Assembly: GCA_937907055.1 (NCBI GenBank)
Contig: CALCTW010000074.1
Span: 1-20,146 of the forward strand
Direction: 5' to 3'
DNA length: 20,146 nt
Source: an uncultured Clostridia bacterium
GTDB lineage: Bacteria > Bacillota > Clostridia > Christensenellales > Aristaeellaceae
In this document: positions 5,954 to 13,743 of the stretch, piece after piece
How the letters are laid out: every line of letters begins with the position of its first letter
How positions within the stretch are numbered: the stretch's first letter is position 1
Position numbers and translations under genes: made by a program
Notes under the pieces: model-generated
Database searches by the model: none
Seen by the model: the letters and a program-made list of their open reading frames with translations, nothing else
Told to the model about the DNA's origin: nothing

Positions 5954-8557
5954 TTATTCGATTCGGGAAGCGGCTGTGAAAGCGTCATCGCCCTCTCCGG
6001 CATCGATCACGAGGGTTTCGCCGGGCAGAATGCTGCCGCGGATCATCTCGCGGGCGGCCAAGGTCTCGATGCGGCTCTGGATCACGCGCTTCATGGGGCG
6101 CGCGCCGTAGATGGGATCGTAGCCGAGGGAGAGCAGCTTATCGACGGCGGAGGCGGTCAGCTCCAGCCCGATCTGCTTTTCCTTCAGGCGGCCGCGGAGC
6201 TTCTCCAGCAGCAGATCCGCGATATCCTTCACCTGCTCACGGGTGAGCGGCGCGAAGAACACGGTGTCATCGATGCGGTTGAGGAATTCCGGCCGGAACT
6301 GGGAGCGCAGCAGCGCGCGCACCTGATCACGGGCGGCCTCGGAAAGGCTGCCATCGGCTTCGATGCCCTCCAGGATCTGCGAGGAACCCAGATTGCTGGT
6401 CATGATGAGGATGGTGTTTCTGAAATCCACGGTGCGGCCCTGACTGTCGGTCACACGGCCGTCATCCAGGATCTGCAGCAGGATGTTGAATACATCGGGG
6501 TGCGCCTTTTCCATTTCGTCAAACAGCACCACGCTGTAGGGCTTGCGGCGCACGGCTTCGGTCAGCTGGCCGCCCTCCTCATAGCCCACATAGCCCGGAG
6601 GCGCTCCGATGAGACGGGAGACGGAGAACTTTTCCATGTACTCGGTCATATCGATGCGGATCAGGCTCTTTTCATCGTCGAACAGGGATTTCGCGAGGGT
6701 CTTGGCCAGCTCGGTCTTGCCGACACCGGTGGGGCCCAGGAACAGGAAGCTGCCGATGGGGCGGTTTTCATCCGCCACACCCGCGCGGGAACGCAGAATG
6801 GCTTCGCTTACGCTCTGCACGGCTTCATCCTGACCGATCACACGGCGGTGAAGCTCCTCCGGCAGACGGAGCAGCTTTTCGCGCTCGGTCTCCACCAGCT
6901 TGCTCAGGGGGATGCCGGTGCGGCGGCTGACGATACGGGCGATCTCTTCTTCGGTCACCTTGTCACGTAAAAGATCGGTATCGGTCTTGGTCTTTTCTGC
7001 CTCGGCCAGCTGCTGCTGCAGGCGGGGCAGCTCGCCGTATTGCAGTTCCGCGGCCTTGTTCAGGTCATAATTGCGCTTGGCTTTGTCGATCTGCGCGTTG
7101 ACGGATTCGATCTCCTCGCGCAGCTTCTGCACGCTGCCGATCTGCGTCTTTTCATTTTCCCACTTGGCCTTCATGCCGTCAAACTGCTCGCGCATCTCGG
7201 TCAGTTCCCTGCGGATGACGGACAGACGCTCTTCGCTCAGCTTGTCGGTCTCCTTTTTCAGAGCGGCTTCCTCGATCTCGTGCTGCATGATGCGCCGCGC
7301 GATATCATCCATTTCGAAGGGCATGCTGTCCATTTCGGTGCGGATCATGGCGCAGGCTTCGTCTACAAGATCGATGGCCTTATCCGGCAGGAAACGATCG
7401 GTGATATAGCGGTTGGAAAGGGTGGCGGCGGCGATGAGCGCGGCATCCTGGATCTTGACCCCGTGGAAGACCTCATAGCGTTCCTTCAGGCCGCGCAGGA
7501 TGGAGATGGTATCCTCCACCTGCGGCTCGCTGACCAGCACGGGCTGGAAGCGGCGTTCCAGCGCGGCGTCCTTTTCCACGTACTTGCGGTATTCATCCAG
7601 CGTGGTGGCGCCGATGCAGTGCAGTTCGCCCCTGGCCAGCATGGGCTTGAGCAGGTTGCCGGCATCCATGCTGCCTTCGGTCTTGCCCGCGCCCACGATG
7701 GTGTGCAGTTCATCGATGAACAGGATGATGCGGCCTTCGCTCTTCTTGATTTCGGCCAGCACGGCCTTGAGGCGCTCCTCAAACTCACCGCGGAACTTGG
7801 CGCCGGCGATCAGCGCGCCCATGTCCAGACTGAAGATCGTGCGGTCCTTCAGGCTGTCCGGCACATCGCCGCGCACGATGCGCAGCGCCAGCCCTTCGGC
7901 AATGGCAGTCTTGCCCACGCCGGGCTCGCCGATCAGCACAGGATTGTTCTTGGTCTTGCGGCTGAGGATGCGGATGACATCGCGGATCTCGCTGTCGCGC
8001 CCAATGACGGGGTCCAGCTTGTTTTTGCGGGCCATCTCCACCAGATCGCTGCCGTACTTGGCCAGCGCGTCATAGGTTTCCTCGGGGTTCTCCCCGGTCA
8101 CGCGGGCCGCGCCGCGGACGGCGGAAAGCGCCTTCAGGAAGGCGTCTTTTTTGATATTGAATTGCTTGAAAAGGGCGGCCAGATCACGGTCCGGCGTGTC
8201 CAGCAGGGCCTGAAAAAGATGCTCCACGCTGATGTATTCGTCCTTCATCTGCTCCGCGATGGCGGAAGCGGCGCGGAGCGCGGCATCCAGCTGGGCAGAT
8301 ACATACACCTTTCCGGCCTCGTGCGCCATGCCCTGCACCTTGGGCAGACGGCTGACCAGCCCCTGCGCCTGCGCGGAGAGGGCCGCGGTATCCGCGCCCA
8401 TTTTGATCATCAGCTGCGGAATGAGGCCGTTTTTATCTTCCAGCAGAGCGCAAAGCAGATGCGCCTGCTCCAGCTGCTGATTGCCGTATTCGGCGGCCAT
8501 GTTTCTGGCGCGGTTCAGGACCTCCAGACTTTTTTGCGTATATTGTTCGAGTGCCAT
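5954..8557 (-). CDS. clpB: ATP-dependent chaperone ClpB (Hsp104-type disaggregase)
   Basis: It encodes 867 residues, the usual ClpB length. The start is ATG at 8557 (MALEQYTQKSLEVL), with GGAGGT 7 bases upstream; longer frames have no ribosome binding site and would cross the promoter. Domains in order: double Clp-N repeat (1-145), NBD1 with Walker A GEPGVGKT (210-217) and Walker B LFIDE (279-283), coiled-coil middle domain (about 405-525), and NBD2 with Walker A GPTGVGKT (608-615) and pore loop GYVG. The middle domain marks it as ClpB rather than ClpC or ClpE. It extracts polypeptides from cytoplasmic aggregates with DnaK, using ATP. It is divergent from uvrB. A sigma-A promoter and a CtsR operator precede it, so it is expected to be derepressed by heat. 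From residue about 668 to the end it is identical, at DNA level, to the second clpB in this window. Confidence 0.97.
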   Translation of the reverse strand: MALEQYTQKSLEVLNRARNMAAEYGNQQLEQAHLLCALLEDKNGLIPQLMIKMGADTAALSAQAQGLVSRLPKVQGMAHEAGKVYVSAQLDAALRAASAIAEQMKDEYISVEHLFQALLDTPDRDLAALFKQFNIKKDAFLKALSAVRGAARVTGENPEETYDALAKYGSDLVEMARKNKLDPVIGRDSEIRDVIRILSRKTKNNPVLIGEPGVGKTAIAEGLALRIVRGDVPDSLKDRTIFSLDMGALIAGAKFRGEFEERLKAVLAEIKKSEGRIILFIDELHTIVGAGKTEGSMDAGNLLKPMLARGELHCIGATTLDEYRKYVEKDAALERRFQPVLVSEPQVEDTISILRGLKERYEVFHGVKIQDAALIAAATLSNRYITDRFLPDKAIDLVDEACAMIRTEMDSMPFEMDDIARRIMQHEIEEAALKKETDKLSEERLSVIRRELTEMREQFDGMKAKWENEKTQIGSVQKLREEIESVNAQIDKAKRNYDLNKAAELQYGELPRLQQQLAEAEKTKTDTDLLRDKVTEEEIARIVSRRTGIPLSKLVETEREKLLRLPEELHRRVIGQDEAVQSVSEAILRSRAGVADENRPIGSFLFLGPTGVGKTELAKTLAKSLFDDEKSLIRIDMTEYMEKFSVSRLIGAPPGYVGYEEGGQLTEAVRRKPYSVVLFDEMEKAHPDVFNILLQILDDGRVTDSQGRTVDFRNTILIMTSNLGSSQILEGIEADGSLSEAARDQVRALLRSQFRPEFLNRIDDTVFFAPLTREQVKDIADLLLEKLRGRLKEKQIGLELTASAVDKLLSLGYDPIYGARPMKRVIQSRIETLAAREMIRGSILPGETLVIDAGEGDDAFTAASRIE

Positions 8558-8598
8558 GTTAACACCTCCGATCAAGCTTTCAGGTGAAGGACTTATTG

Positions 8599-8615
8599 TT
8601 TGACCAACTTTGACC
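8599..8615 (-). promoter_or_regulatory. CtsR operator (heptad direct repeat)
   Basis: Read on the minus strand, the site is GGTCAAA-GTT-GGTCAAA, a perfect tandem heptad with a 3-base spacer, matching the published CtsR consensus of low-GC Gram-positives. It begins about 9 bases downstream of the clpB -10 box, so bound CtsR would cover the transcription start. CtsR normally releases DNA on heat or protein stress. Confidence 0.9.
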
Positions 8616-8624
8616 TTCGAGCAT

Positions 8625-8652
8625 ATTGTAGCACGTTTCGGCAGGGTGTCAA
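8625..8652 (-). promoter_or_regulatory. Sigma-A promoter of clpB
   Basis: On the minus strand, TTGACA (8652-8647), a 16-base spacer, and TACAAT (8630-8625) form a near-consensus vegetative promoter. Predicted transcription starts about 60 bases upstream of the clpB start codon, right at the CtsR operator. I see no CIRCE element (HrcA site), so control appears to be by CtsR alone. Confidence 0.88.
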
Positions 8653-8743
8653 GCCCTTTTTGATCTTTCCTGACTTTCTTTTTTCGCGTATCGTGTACCT
8701 GCCTCCGCGGGCTGAAAATCGTGAACACGTGAACGCCGGTCGA

Positions 8744-8772
8744 TTGATTTCATCGCGCGTGTGTGATATGAT
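8744..8772 (+). promoter_or_regulatory. Sigma-A promoter of uvrB
   Basis: TTGATT (8744-8749), a 17-base spacer, and TATGAT (8767-8772) preceded by TGA (an extended -10). Transcription would start near 8779, about 45 bases before the uvrB start codon; this excludes the in-frame ATGs at 8768 and 8771 and all upstream starts. I found no inverted LexA/DinR box overlapping it. Confidence 0.8.
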
Positions 8773-8824
8773 GCCGGTGGAGGTAAGACCGGTCTTCACA
8801 GGGAATGCCGGTCGGCTTTTGAAT

Positions 8825-10852
8825 ATGGCAGAAGAATTGCAGGGCCGTTTTGTATTGAAGGCCCCTTATACAGCCCGCGGAGATCAGCCGCAGGCCATTG
8901 AATCGCTGGCGAAGGGCATTCAGGACGGGCTGCCGCATCAGGTGCTGCTGGGCGTGACGGGCAGCGGCAAGACCTTTACCATGGCTTCGATCATCGAGAA
9001 GGTGCAGCGCCCCACGCTGATCATCGCGCATAACAAAACGCTGGCCGCGCAGCTGTGCGGCGAGTTCCGCTCTTTCTTCCCGGATAGCGCGGTGGAGTAT
9101 TTTGTTTCGTATTACGATTATTATCAGCCGGAGGCCTATATCGCCTCCTCCGATACCTATATCGAAAAGGACGCGTCCATCAATGATGAGATCGACCGCC
9201 TTCGCCACAGCGCCACCGCCGCGCTGAAGGAGAGAAGAGATGTGATTATCATCGCATCCGTCAGCTGCATCTATTCGATGGGCGATCCTTCGGAGTACGA
9301 GGGGCAGATGATCAGCCTGCGTCCCGGCATGCGGATGGAAGTGGAGGATCTGCTGCGCCGTCTGGTGGAGGTGCAGTATGAGCGCAACGATATCGGCTTT
9401 GACCGCGGTGACTTCCGTGTGCGCGGCGATACAGTGGAGATCATTCCGGCCGGCATGAAGGAAGACGGCATCCGCGTGGAGTTTTTCGGCGATGAGATCG
9501 ACCGCATCAGCGAATTCAACGTGACCGACGGTCACGCGCTGCGCACGGTGCAGCACGCCATGATCTTCCCGGCCACGCATTACGCCACCGGCGTGGAAAA
9601 CCGGGAGGATGATATTGGCCAGATCGAGCGGGATATGATCGTGCGCGCGCAGGAATTTGAGGAGATGGGCAAGCCGCTGGAGAAGGAACGCATCCTGCAG
9701 CGCACCCGTTATGATATCGATATGCTGCGTGAGATCGGCATGTGCTCGGGCATCGAGAATTACAGCCGTTACTTTGACGGCCGCAAGCCCGGGGACGCGC
9801 CGTTCTGTCTGCTGGATTACTTCCCCAAGGATATGCTGGTCATGATCGATGAGAGCCATGTGACCATTCCGCAGATCCGCGCGATGTACGCCGGAGACCG
9901 CGCGCGCAAGCAGATGCTGGTGGATTACGGCTTCCGTCTGCCATCGGCGTTTGATAACCGCCCGCTGATGTTTGATGAGTTCACCGAGCGTGTGAAGCAG
10001 GCGGTGTATGTGTCCGCCACGCCCGGCCCCTATGAAAAAGAGCATACCTGCAACACGGTGGAGCAGATCATCCGCCCCACCGGTCTGTTGGATCCCAAGA
10101 TCGATGTGCGCCCCGCGACCGGACAGGTGGATGATCTGGTGAGTGAGATCAACCTGACGGTGGAAAAGGGCTTCCGCGTGCTGGTGACCACCCTGACCAA
10201 GAAAATGGCGGAGAGCCTGACGGCCTATCTGGATGAGATGGGCATGCGTGTGCGCTATCTGCACAGCGATATCCTGACGCTGGAGAGAACAAAACTGATC
10301 CGCGAGCTGCGCACCGGGGAATATGACATCCTGGTGGGCATCAACCTGCTGCGTGAAGGCCTGGACCTGCCGGAGGTGGGGCTGGTGGCCATTCTGGATG
10401 CCGATAAGGAAGGCTTCCTGCGCAGCGAGACCAGCCTGATCCAGACCATCGGCCGCGCCGCGCGCAATGTGGAAGGTCGCGTGATCATGTACGCGGACGG
10501 CGTGACGGATGCCATGATGAACGCCATCTCGGAAACGAACCGCCGCCGCGGCATCCAGCAGAAATATAACGAAGACAACGGCATCACGCCGCAGAGCGTG
10601 AAGGCCTCTGTGCACGCGTTGCTGGAGATCACCGACAAGGTGAGCGAGAGCATCCCGCAGGATCTGGCAGGGGAGGAGCGCGAGCAGCTCATCCGCTCCA
10701 TCGAGGATCAGATGCTGTCCGCTGCCGGAGACCTGGATTTCGAAAAGGCCGCCAAGCTGCGTGATCAGCTGTTTGCCCTGCGCGGCGATACGCCGATGGA
10801 CAAGCACCAGCCCAGCAGACGGAGAAGAGAGCATCTGAAGCACGGTAAATAA
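8825..10852 (+). CDS. uvrB: UvrABC excinuclease subunit B
   Basis: It encodes 675 residues from ATG 8825 (MAEELQGRFVLKAPYTARGD), close to the usual 660-680. The start is fixed mainly by the upstream promoter; the ribosome binding site is weak (GGGA at 8801) and a TTG at 8819 is a possible alternative. UvrB takes over damaged DNA from UvrA, verifies the lesion with its beta-hairpin, and recruits UvrC for incision. Visible are Walker A GVTGSGKT (43-50), the beta-hairpin region (YYDYYQPEAY, about 96-105), the DESH Walker B (about 341-344), helicase motifs V and VI (GINLLREGLDLPEVGL and QTIGRAARN), and a C-terminal UVR domain (DLDFEKAAKLRDQLFALR). It stands alone here: uvrA does not follow and transcription ends at a terminator. 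It is divergent from clpB. Confidence 0.97.
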   Translation: MAEELQGRFVLKAPYTARGDQPQAIESLAKGIQDGLPHQVLLGVTGSGKTFTMASIIEKVQRPTLIIAHNKTLAAQLCGEFRSFFPDSAVEYFVSYYDYYQPEAYIASSDTYIEKDASINDEIDRLRHSATAALKERRDVIIIASVSCIYSMGDPSEYEGQMISLRPGMRMEVEDLLRRLVEVQYERNDIGFDRGDFRVRGDTVEIIPAGMKEDGIRVEFFGDEIDRISEFNVTDGHALRTVQHAMIFPATHYATGVENREDDIGQIERDMIVRAQEFEEMGKPLEKERILQRTRYDIDMLREIGMCSGIENYSRYFDGRKPGDAPFCLLDYFPKDMLVMIDESHVTIPQIRAMYAGDRARKQMLVDYGFRLPSAFDNRPLMFDEFTERVKQAVYVSATPGPYEKEHTCNTVEQIIRPTGLLDPKIDVRPATGQVDDLVSEINLTVEKGFRVLVTTLTKKMAESLTAYLDEMGMRVRYLHSDILTLERTKLIRELRTGEYDILVGINLLREGLDLPEVGLVAILDADKEGFLRSETSLIQTIGRAARNVEGRVIMYADGVTDAMMNAISETNRRRGIQQKYNEDNGITPQSVKASVHALLEITDKVSESIPQDLAGEEREQLIRSIEDQMLSAAGDLDFEKAAKLRDQLFALRGDTPMDKHQPSRRRREHLKHGK

Positions 10853-10887
10853 CGCGAAAAAAATTTATAGATATCGATCAACAGAAA

Positions 10888-10924
10888 GAAAGCCGCCCCT
10901 GAAAAGGAGCGGCTTTCGTATTGC
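10888..10924. terminator. Bidirectional intrinsic terminator between uvrB and the ABC operon
   Basis: A 9-base stem (GAAAGCCGC 10888-10896 with GCGGCTTTC 10909-10917) has the loop CCCCTGAAAAGGA, which can extend pairing. T-rich DNA follows on the plus strand, and A-rich DNA at 10857-10870 gives a less tight T-rich tail on the minus strand. It lies between convergent genes. Confidence 0.85.
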
Positions 10925-10938
10925 GTATTTTGCTGTGA

Positions 10939-12117
10939 TCAGCCCTTGATACCGCCGCGGGACACGCCCTTGACGATCTGCTTTCTGGCGAACAGGAAGA
11001 GGATCAGCATGGGCAGGATGACCAGCGTGGCGGCGGCCATGATCTGTTCATCGTGGCTGCCGGCTTCGGTGGTGAAGGTGACCAGAGCCCAGGGCAGGGT
11101 CTTGGACAGGTCGTTGGAGATGATCAGCTTGGGCCACATGAAGGAGTTCCAGCTGGCCATCGCGTTCAGAAGCAGGATGGTGACCAGAGAAGGCATGGCC
11201 ATGGGCACCATGACCTTCCACAGGTACTGCCAGTCGCTGCTGCCGTCCACCTGCGCGGAGCGGTAGAGGCTGTCCGGCACACTCATGAAGAAGTTGCGCA
11301 GGATGTAGGTGTAGAAGATGCTGCTGGTGAAGGGAACGACCAGCGCGGCCAGGTTCTCGATGCGACCCGCAGTACCGCCGATGAGGCCCATCTGAATGAC
11401 GGTCTGGTAGTTGGTGATAACGAGCAGCTCGAAGGGGACCATCATCATGGAGAGCAGCAGGGTGAACAGAAGGTCACGCCCCGGGAACTCCAGACGGGAG
11501 AAGGCGAAAGAGGCCAGGATGGTGGTGAACATGACGCACGCCACAGACAGGACGCAGACTACGATGCTGTTGATGAAGTAGGTCCCGAAGGGGGCAGTCT
11601 CCATCGCGAGCTTGTAGTTTTCAAAGTTCAGCCAGTTGCCGGGCGCCATGGCCGGGGGGAAGATGTTCATTTCCGGAGAGGTCTTGAGCGAGCTGGACAC
11701 CATCCAGTAGAAGGGGAAGACCATGATCAGGGCACCGATGGTGAGCACCAGATACTTGATCTTCTTCAGCAGGATGACGAACAGCAGGAACAGGACGATG
11801 CCGACAACGAACAGGACGAGCATGACATTGAACCGGGTGACATCCTCACTGTTGAAATCAGCCGCGCTGGTATTGACGAGGTTCACATAGGCGGCAGGCT
11901 GATCCGCGGTATCAAGGGTGCCTTCCTTTGCCTGAGACAGGGTGTCCATGGCGGCGAACAGGGACATATTGACGCCCAGGTTGTTGAAGGCCTTCTTCTG
12001 GAAGGTGCCGGCCTGATCCATCACCTTCATGCCGAAGGGGCAGGTGATGACGATCATGACAACGGACAGGACGAGGCACGCGATCAGAACGATCTTTTTG
12101 ATCTTTTCTTTACTCAT
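10939..12117 (-). CDS. Carbohydrate ABC transporter permease, MalG-like, with N-terminal extension
   Basis: It encodes 392 residues, about 110 longer than typical MalG-type permeases (270-290). The C-terminal 275 residues are a standard inner-membrane half-channel: GALIMVFPFYWMVSSSLKT, then an EAA-loop segment YRSAQVDGSSDWQYLWKVMVP that couples to the ATPase, and the family ending GVSRGGIKG. The extra N-terminus has a TM helix (about 9-30), an outward loop (about 31-94) and a second TM helix (about 96-118). It is the last gene of the operon, 15 bases after the MalF-like gene, with a G-rich GAGAGGGGGGCG ribosome binding site. It imports a sugar or sugar derivative together with the MalF-like partner; the substrate cannot be told. 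It ends in TGA, next to a bidirectional terminator. Confidence 0.9.
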   Translation of the reverse strand: MSKEKIKKIVLIACLVLSVVMIVITCPFGMKVMDQAGTFQKKAFNNLGVNMSLFAAMDTLSQAKEGTLDTADQPAAYVNLVNTSAADFNSEDVTRFNVMLVLFVVGIVLFLLFVILLKKIKYLVLTIGALIMVFPFYWMVSSSLKTSPEMNIFPPAMAPGNWLNFENYKLAMETAPFGTYFINSIVVCVLSVACVMFTTILASFAFSRLEFPGRDLLFTLLLSMMMVPFELLVITNYQTVIQMGLIGGTAGRIENLAALVVPFTSSIFYTYILRNFFMSVPDSLYRSAQVDGSSDWQYLWKVMVPMAMPSLVTILLLNAMASWNSFMWPKLIISNDLSKTLPWALVTFTTEAGSHDEQIMAAATLVILPMLILFLFARKQIVKGVSRGGIKG

Positions 12118-12132
12118 TTACATCGCCCCCTC

Positions 12133-13743
12133 TCACTGATAGACCCATTTGCGCTGGATGAACTTCTGCAGCATCGTGAAGATGAAGATGATCACGAACA
12201 GAACCATGGCAGCGGCCGCGGCAAGACCGGTGTAATGCAGACCGTCATTGCCGCTGATGTTGTTGTAGATATACCATGCCACCGTTTCCATCTGATAGGC
12301 ATCCGGCGCGCCGTTCCACAGAACGAACACATCCGTATACACCTTGAAGGCGCTGATGGAGTTGATGATCATGACCAGACCGATGGTGGGAGAGAGCAGA
12401 GGCACCGTGATCTTGAAGAAGATGCGCATGGGGCCGCTGCCGTCCACCTTGGCGACGGTGTAGAGGTGGTCATCGATGTTCTGCAGACCGCTCAGAAGCA
12501 GGATGATGGTCATGGGCAGGCTGTTCCAGATGCCGTAGATGATCAGCACGGTCATACCGATGGTGTGGTTGGTACCGCCGGTCTGCAGCCAGTTGATATT
12601 CTGCGGAGCGCCGAAGAACTGGGAGAAGAAGCCGACCAAAGCGTTGATCAGACCGTAGTTCTGGTTGAACATCCAGCGCCACACCAGACCGACCGCGGTG
12701 GCGGTGGTGACCATGGGCAGGAAGAAACCGGTCTGGAACAGGGCGTTCAGCTTGCTCTTCTGATTGAGCAGATAAGCGATGACGATGGAGAGGCACACGC
12801 TGATGGGCACGGTGAAGAGCACATACAGGCCGGTGTTCTCCAGACTGCGCAGGAACTGATCACTGGCAGGACCGGTGAGGACGAAGCTGTAGTTGCCGAG
12901 GCCCCAGCCGGAGAACTCGCCGCCGCCGTTGGCGACGATCTTGTAATTCTCCTGGAAGCTCATGATCAGAACGCGGATCATGGGATAGAAGGTGAACACG
13001 CCCACGCCGATCAGGAAGGGCAGCAGATAATCGAAGGGAGAAAGGTACTTGGTGCCGATCTGCGCGCGGCCGGCTTCGTCCCGGGTGAACCACAGGATGA
13101 GCAGCAGGGCGGAGAAGGCGAGGCACACGCCGCCGACGATGAGCAGGGTATCAGAGAAGTACATGAGCGCGTAATCCTCTGTGCCGGTGCGGCTCATGCT
13201 GTTCTTGACGCTTTCACGGGTGATGCCGGCAACGGCTTCATCCGCGGCGGTGATGGCGGAGGAGATGATATTGTCCCGCTGGGCGGAGATGGCTTTCCGT
13301 ACGGCGGGAGCGGCATCTTCCTTGAGGGCGGTATCGACCTTGCCGAGGATCTGATCCAGCACATAGCCGACGACCGCGGTCTCATCCACCGTGACGGTCT
13401 CATCGGCCTTGGCCAGTTCATCGGCGATGTAAGCCTTTAAGGTCTTACGGCCGCTGGAAAGGACTTTGTTGTTGAAATTGTTGATGTTGGTCTTGTCATC
13501 CGTGGGCAGCACTTCCAGCGCGGCGGCTTTGGCCGCGTTTTCCACAGCGCTGTACAGCGCTTCCGCGCGCTTGGGCTGCGCGGTGCCGGCTGTGAAGCGG
13601 GTGAGCTTGCTTGAACCGATGAGGCCCATCGTGAGCAGCAACGCGCCGAGCAGCGCGGCGGCAACGATGTGAATGATCACACGCTTGAGACCGCGGCGCT
13701 TACGGTGACGAACACCCCATTCAGGTGTCGTGACAGTGGTCAT
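12133..13743 (-). CDS. Carbohydrate ABC transporter permease, MalF-like, with large N-terminal extracytoplasmic insert
   Basis: It encodes 536 residues against about 290-320 for most Gram-positive MalF-type permeases. The start ATG overlaps the stop of the upstream ATPase gene (ATGA), preceded by GGAGG. A basic N-terminus and TM1 (about 20-44) are followed by a helical, Ala/Asp-rich outward domain (about 50-185) and TM2 (about 190-212). The canonical permease core follows from FDYLLPFLIGVGVFTFYPMI, with the EAA-type loop TVAKVDGSGPMRIFFKITVP near residue 440. E. coli MalF also has extra helices and a large periplasmic loop, but the placement here differs. It pairs with the MalG-like protein, which has an analogous, shorter extension. 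No solute-binding protein gene lies nearby, so that subunit must be encoded elsewhere. Confidence 0.9.
   Translation of the reverse strand: MTTVTTPEWGVRHRKRRGLKRVIIHIVAAALLGALLLTMGLIGSSKLTRFTAGTAQPKRAEALYSAVENAAKAAALEVLPTDDKTNINNFNNKVLSSGRKTLKAYIADELAKADETVTVDETAVVGYVLDQILGKVDTALKEDAAPAVRKAISAQRDNIISSAITAADEAVAGITRESVKNSMSRTGTEDYALMYFSDTLLIVGGVCLAFSALLLILWFTRDEAGRAQIGTKYLSPFDYLLPFLIGVGVFTFYPMIRVLIMSFQENYKIVANGGGEFSGWGLGNYSFVLTGPASDQFLRSLENTGLYVLFTVPISVCLSIVIAYLLNQKSKLNALFQTGFFLPMVTTATAVGLVWRWMFNQNYGLINALVGFFSQFFGAPQNINWLQTGGTNHTIGMTVLIIYGIWNSLPMTIILLLSGLQNIDDHLYTVAKVDGSGPMRIFFKITVPLLSPTIGLVMIINSISAFKVYTDVFVLWNGAPDAYQMETVAWYIYNNISGNDGLHYTGLAAAAAMVLFVIIFIFTMLQKFIQRKWVYQ

Larger units (their letters stand above)
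5048..6556. repeat. 1.5 kb direct repeat, copy A
   Basis: Bases 5048-6556 recur at 17920-19428 (constant offset 12872). I see only two mismatches, at 5053 (a/c) and 5098 (g/a). The block contains an upstream leader, the whole 212-residue secreted-protein gene, a terminator, and the last 200 codons of clpB. At 6557 the two copies diverge abruptly in sequence, although both continue as ClpB. Intergenic DNA is as identical as coding DNA, so the duplication or conversion is recent, or the join is an assembly product. Confidence 0.95.

Noticed and set aside
7040..8587. Long plus-strand open frame opposite clpB
   Set aside because: It is a mirror of clpB codon bias: low-complexity His/Gln/Leu/Gly-rich product, no ribosome binding site or domain, and ClpB on the other strand is certain.
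8720..8740. LexA/DinR box near the uvrB promoter
   Set aside because: GAACACGTGAAC has two GAAC half-sites in direct, not inverted, orientation, so it does not match the SOS box GAACNNNNGTTC.
8750..10843. Long minus-strand open frame opposite uvrB
   Set aside because: Antisense shadow with a His/Gln-rich product and no motifs; UvrB on the plus strand is certain.
11053..13440. 795-codon plus-strand open frame opposite the permease genes
   Set aside because: The product is Glu/Gly/His/Asp-rich, the expected complement of hydrophobic membrane-protein codons; no start signal or domain.
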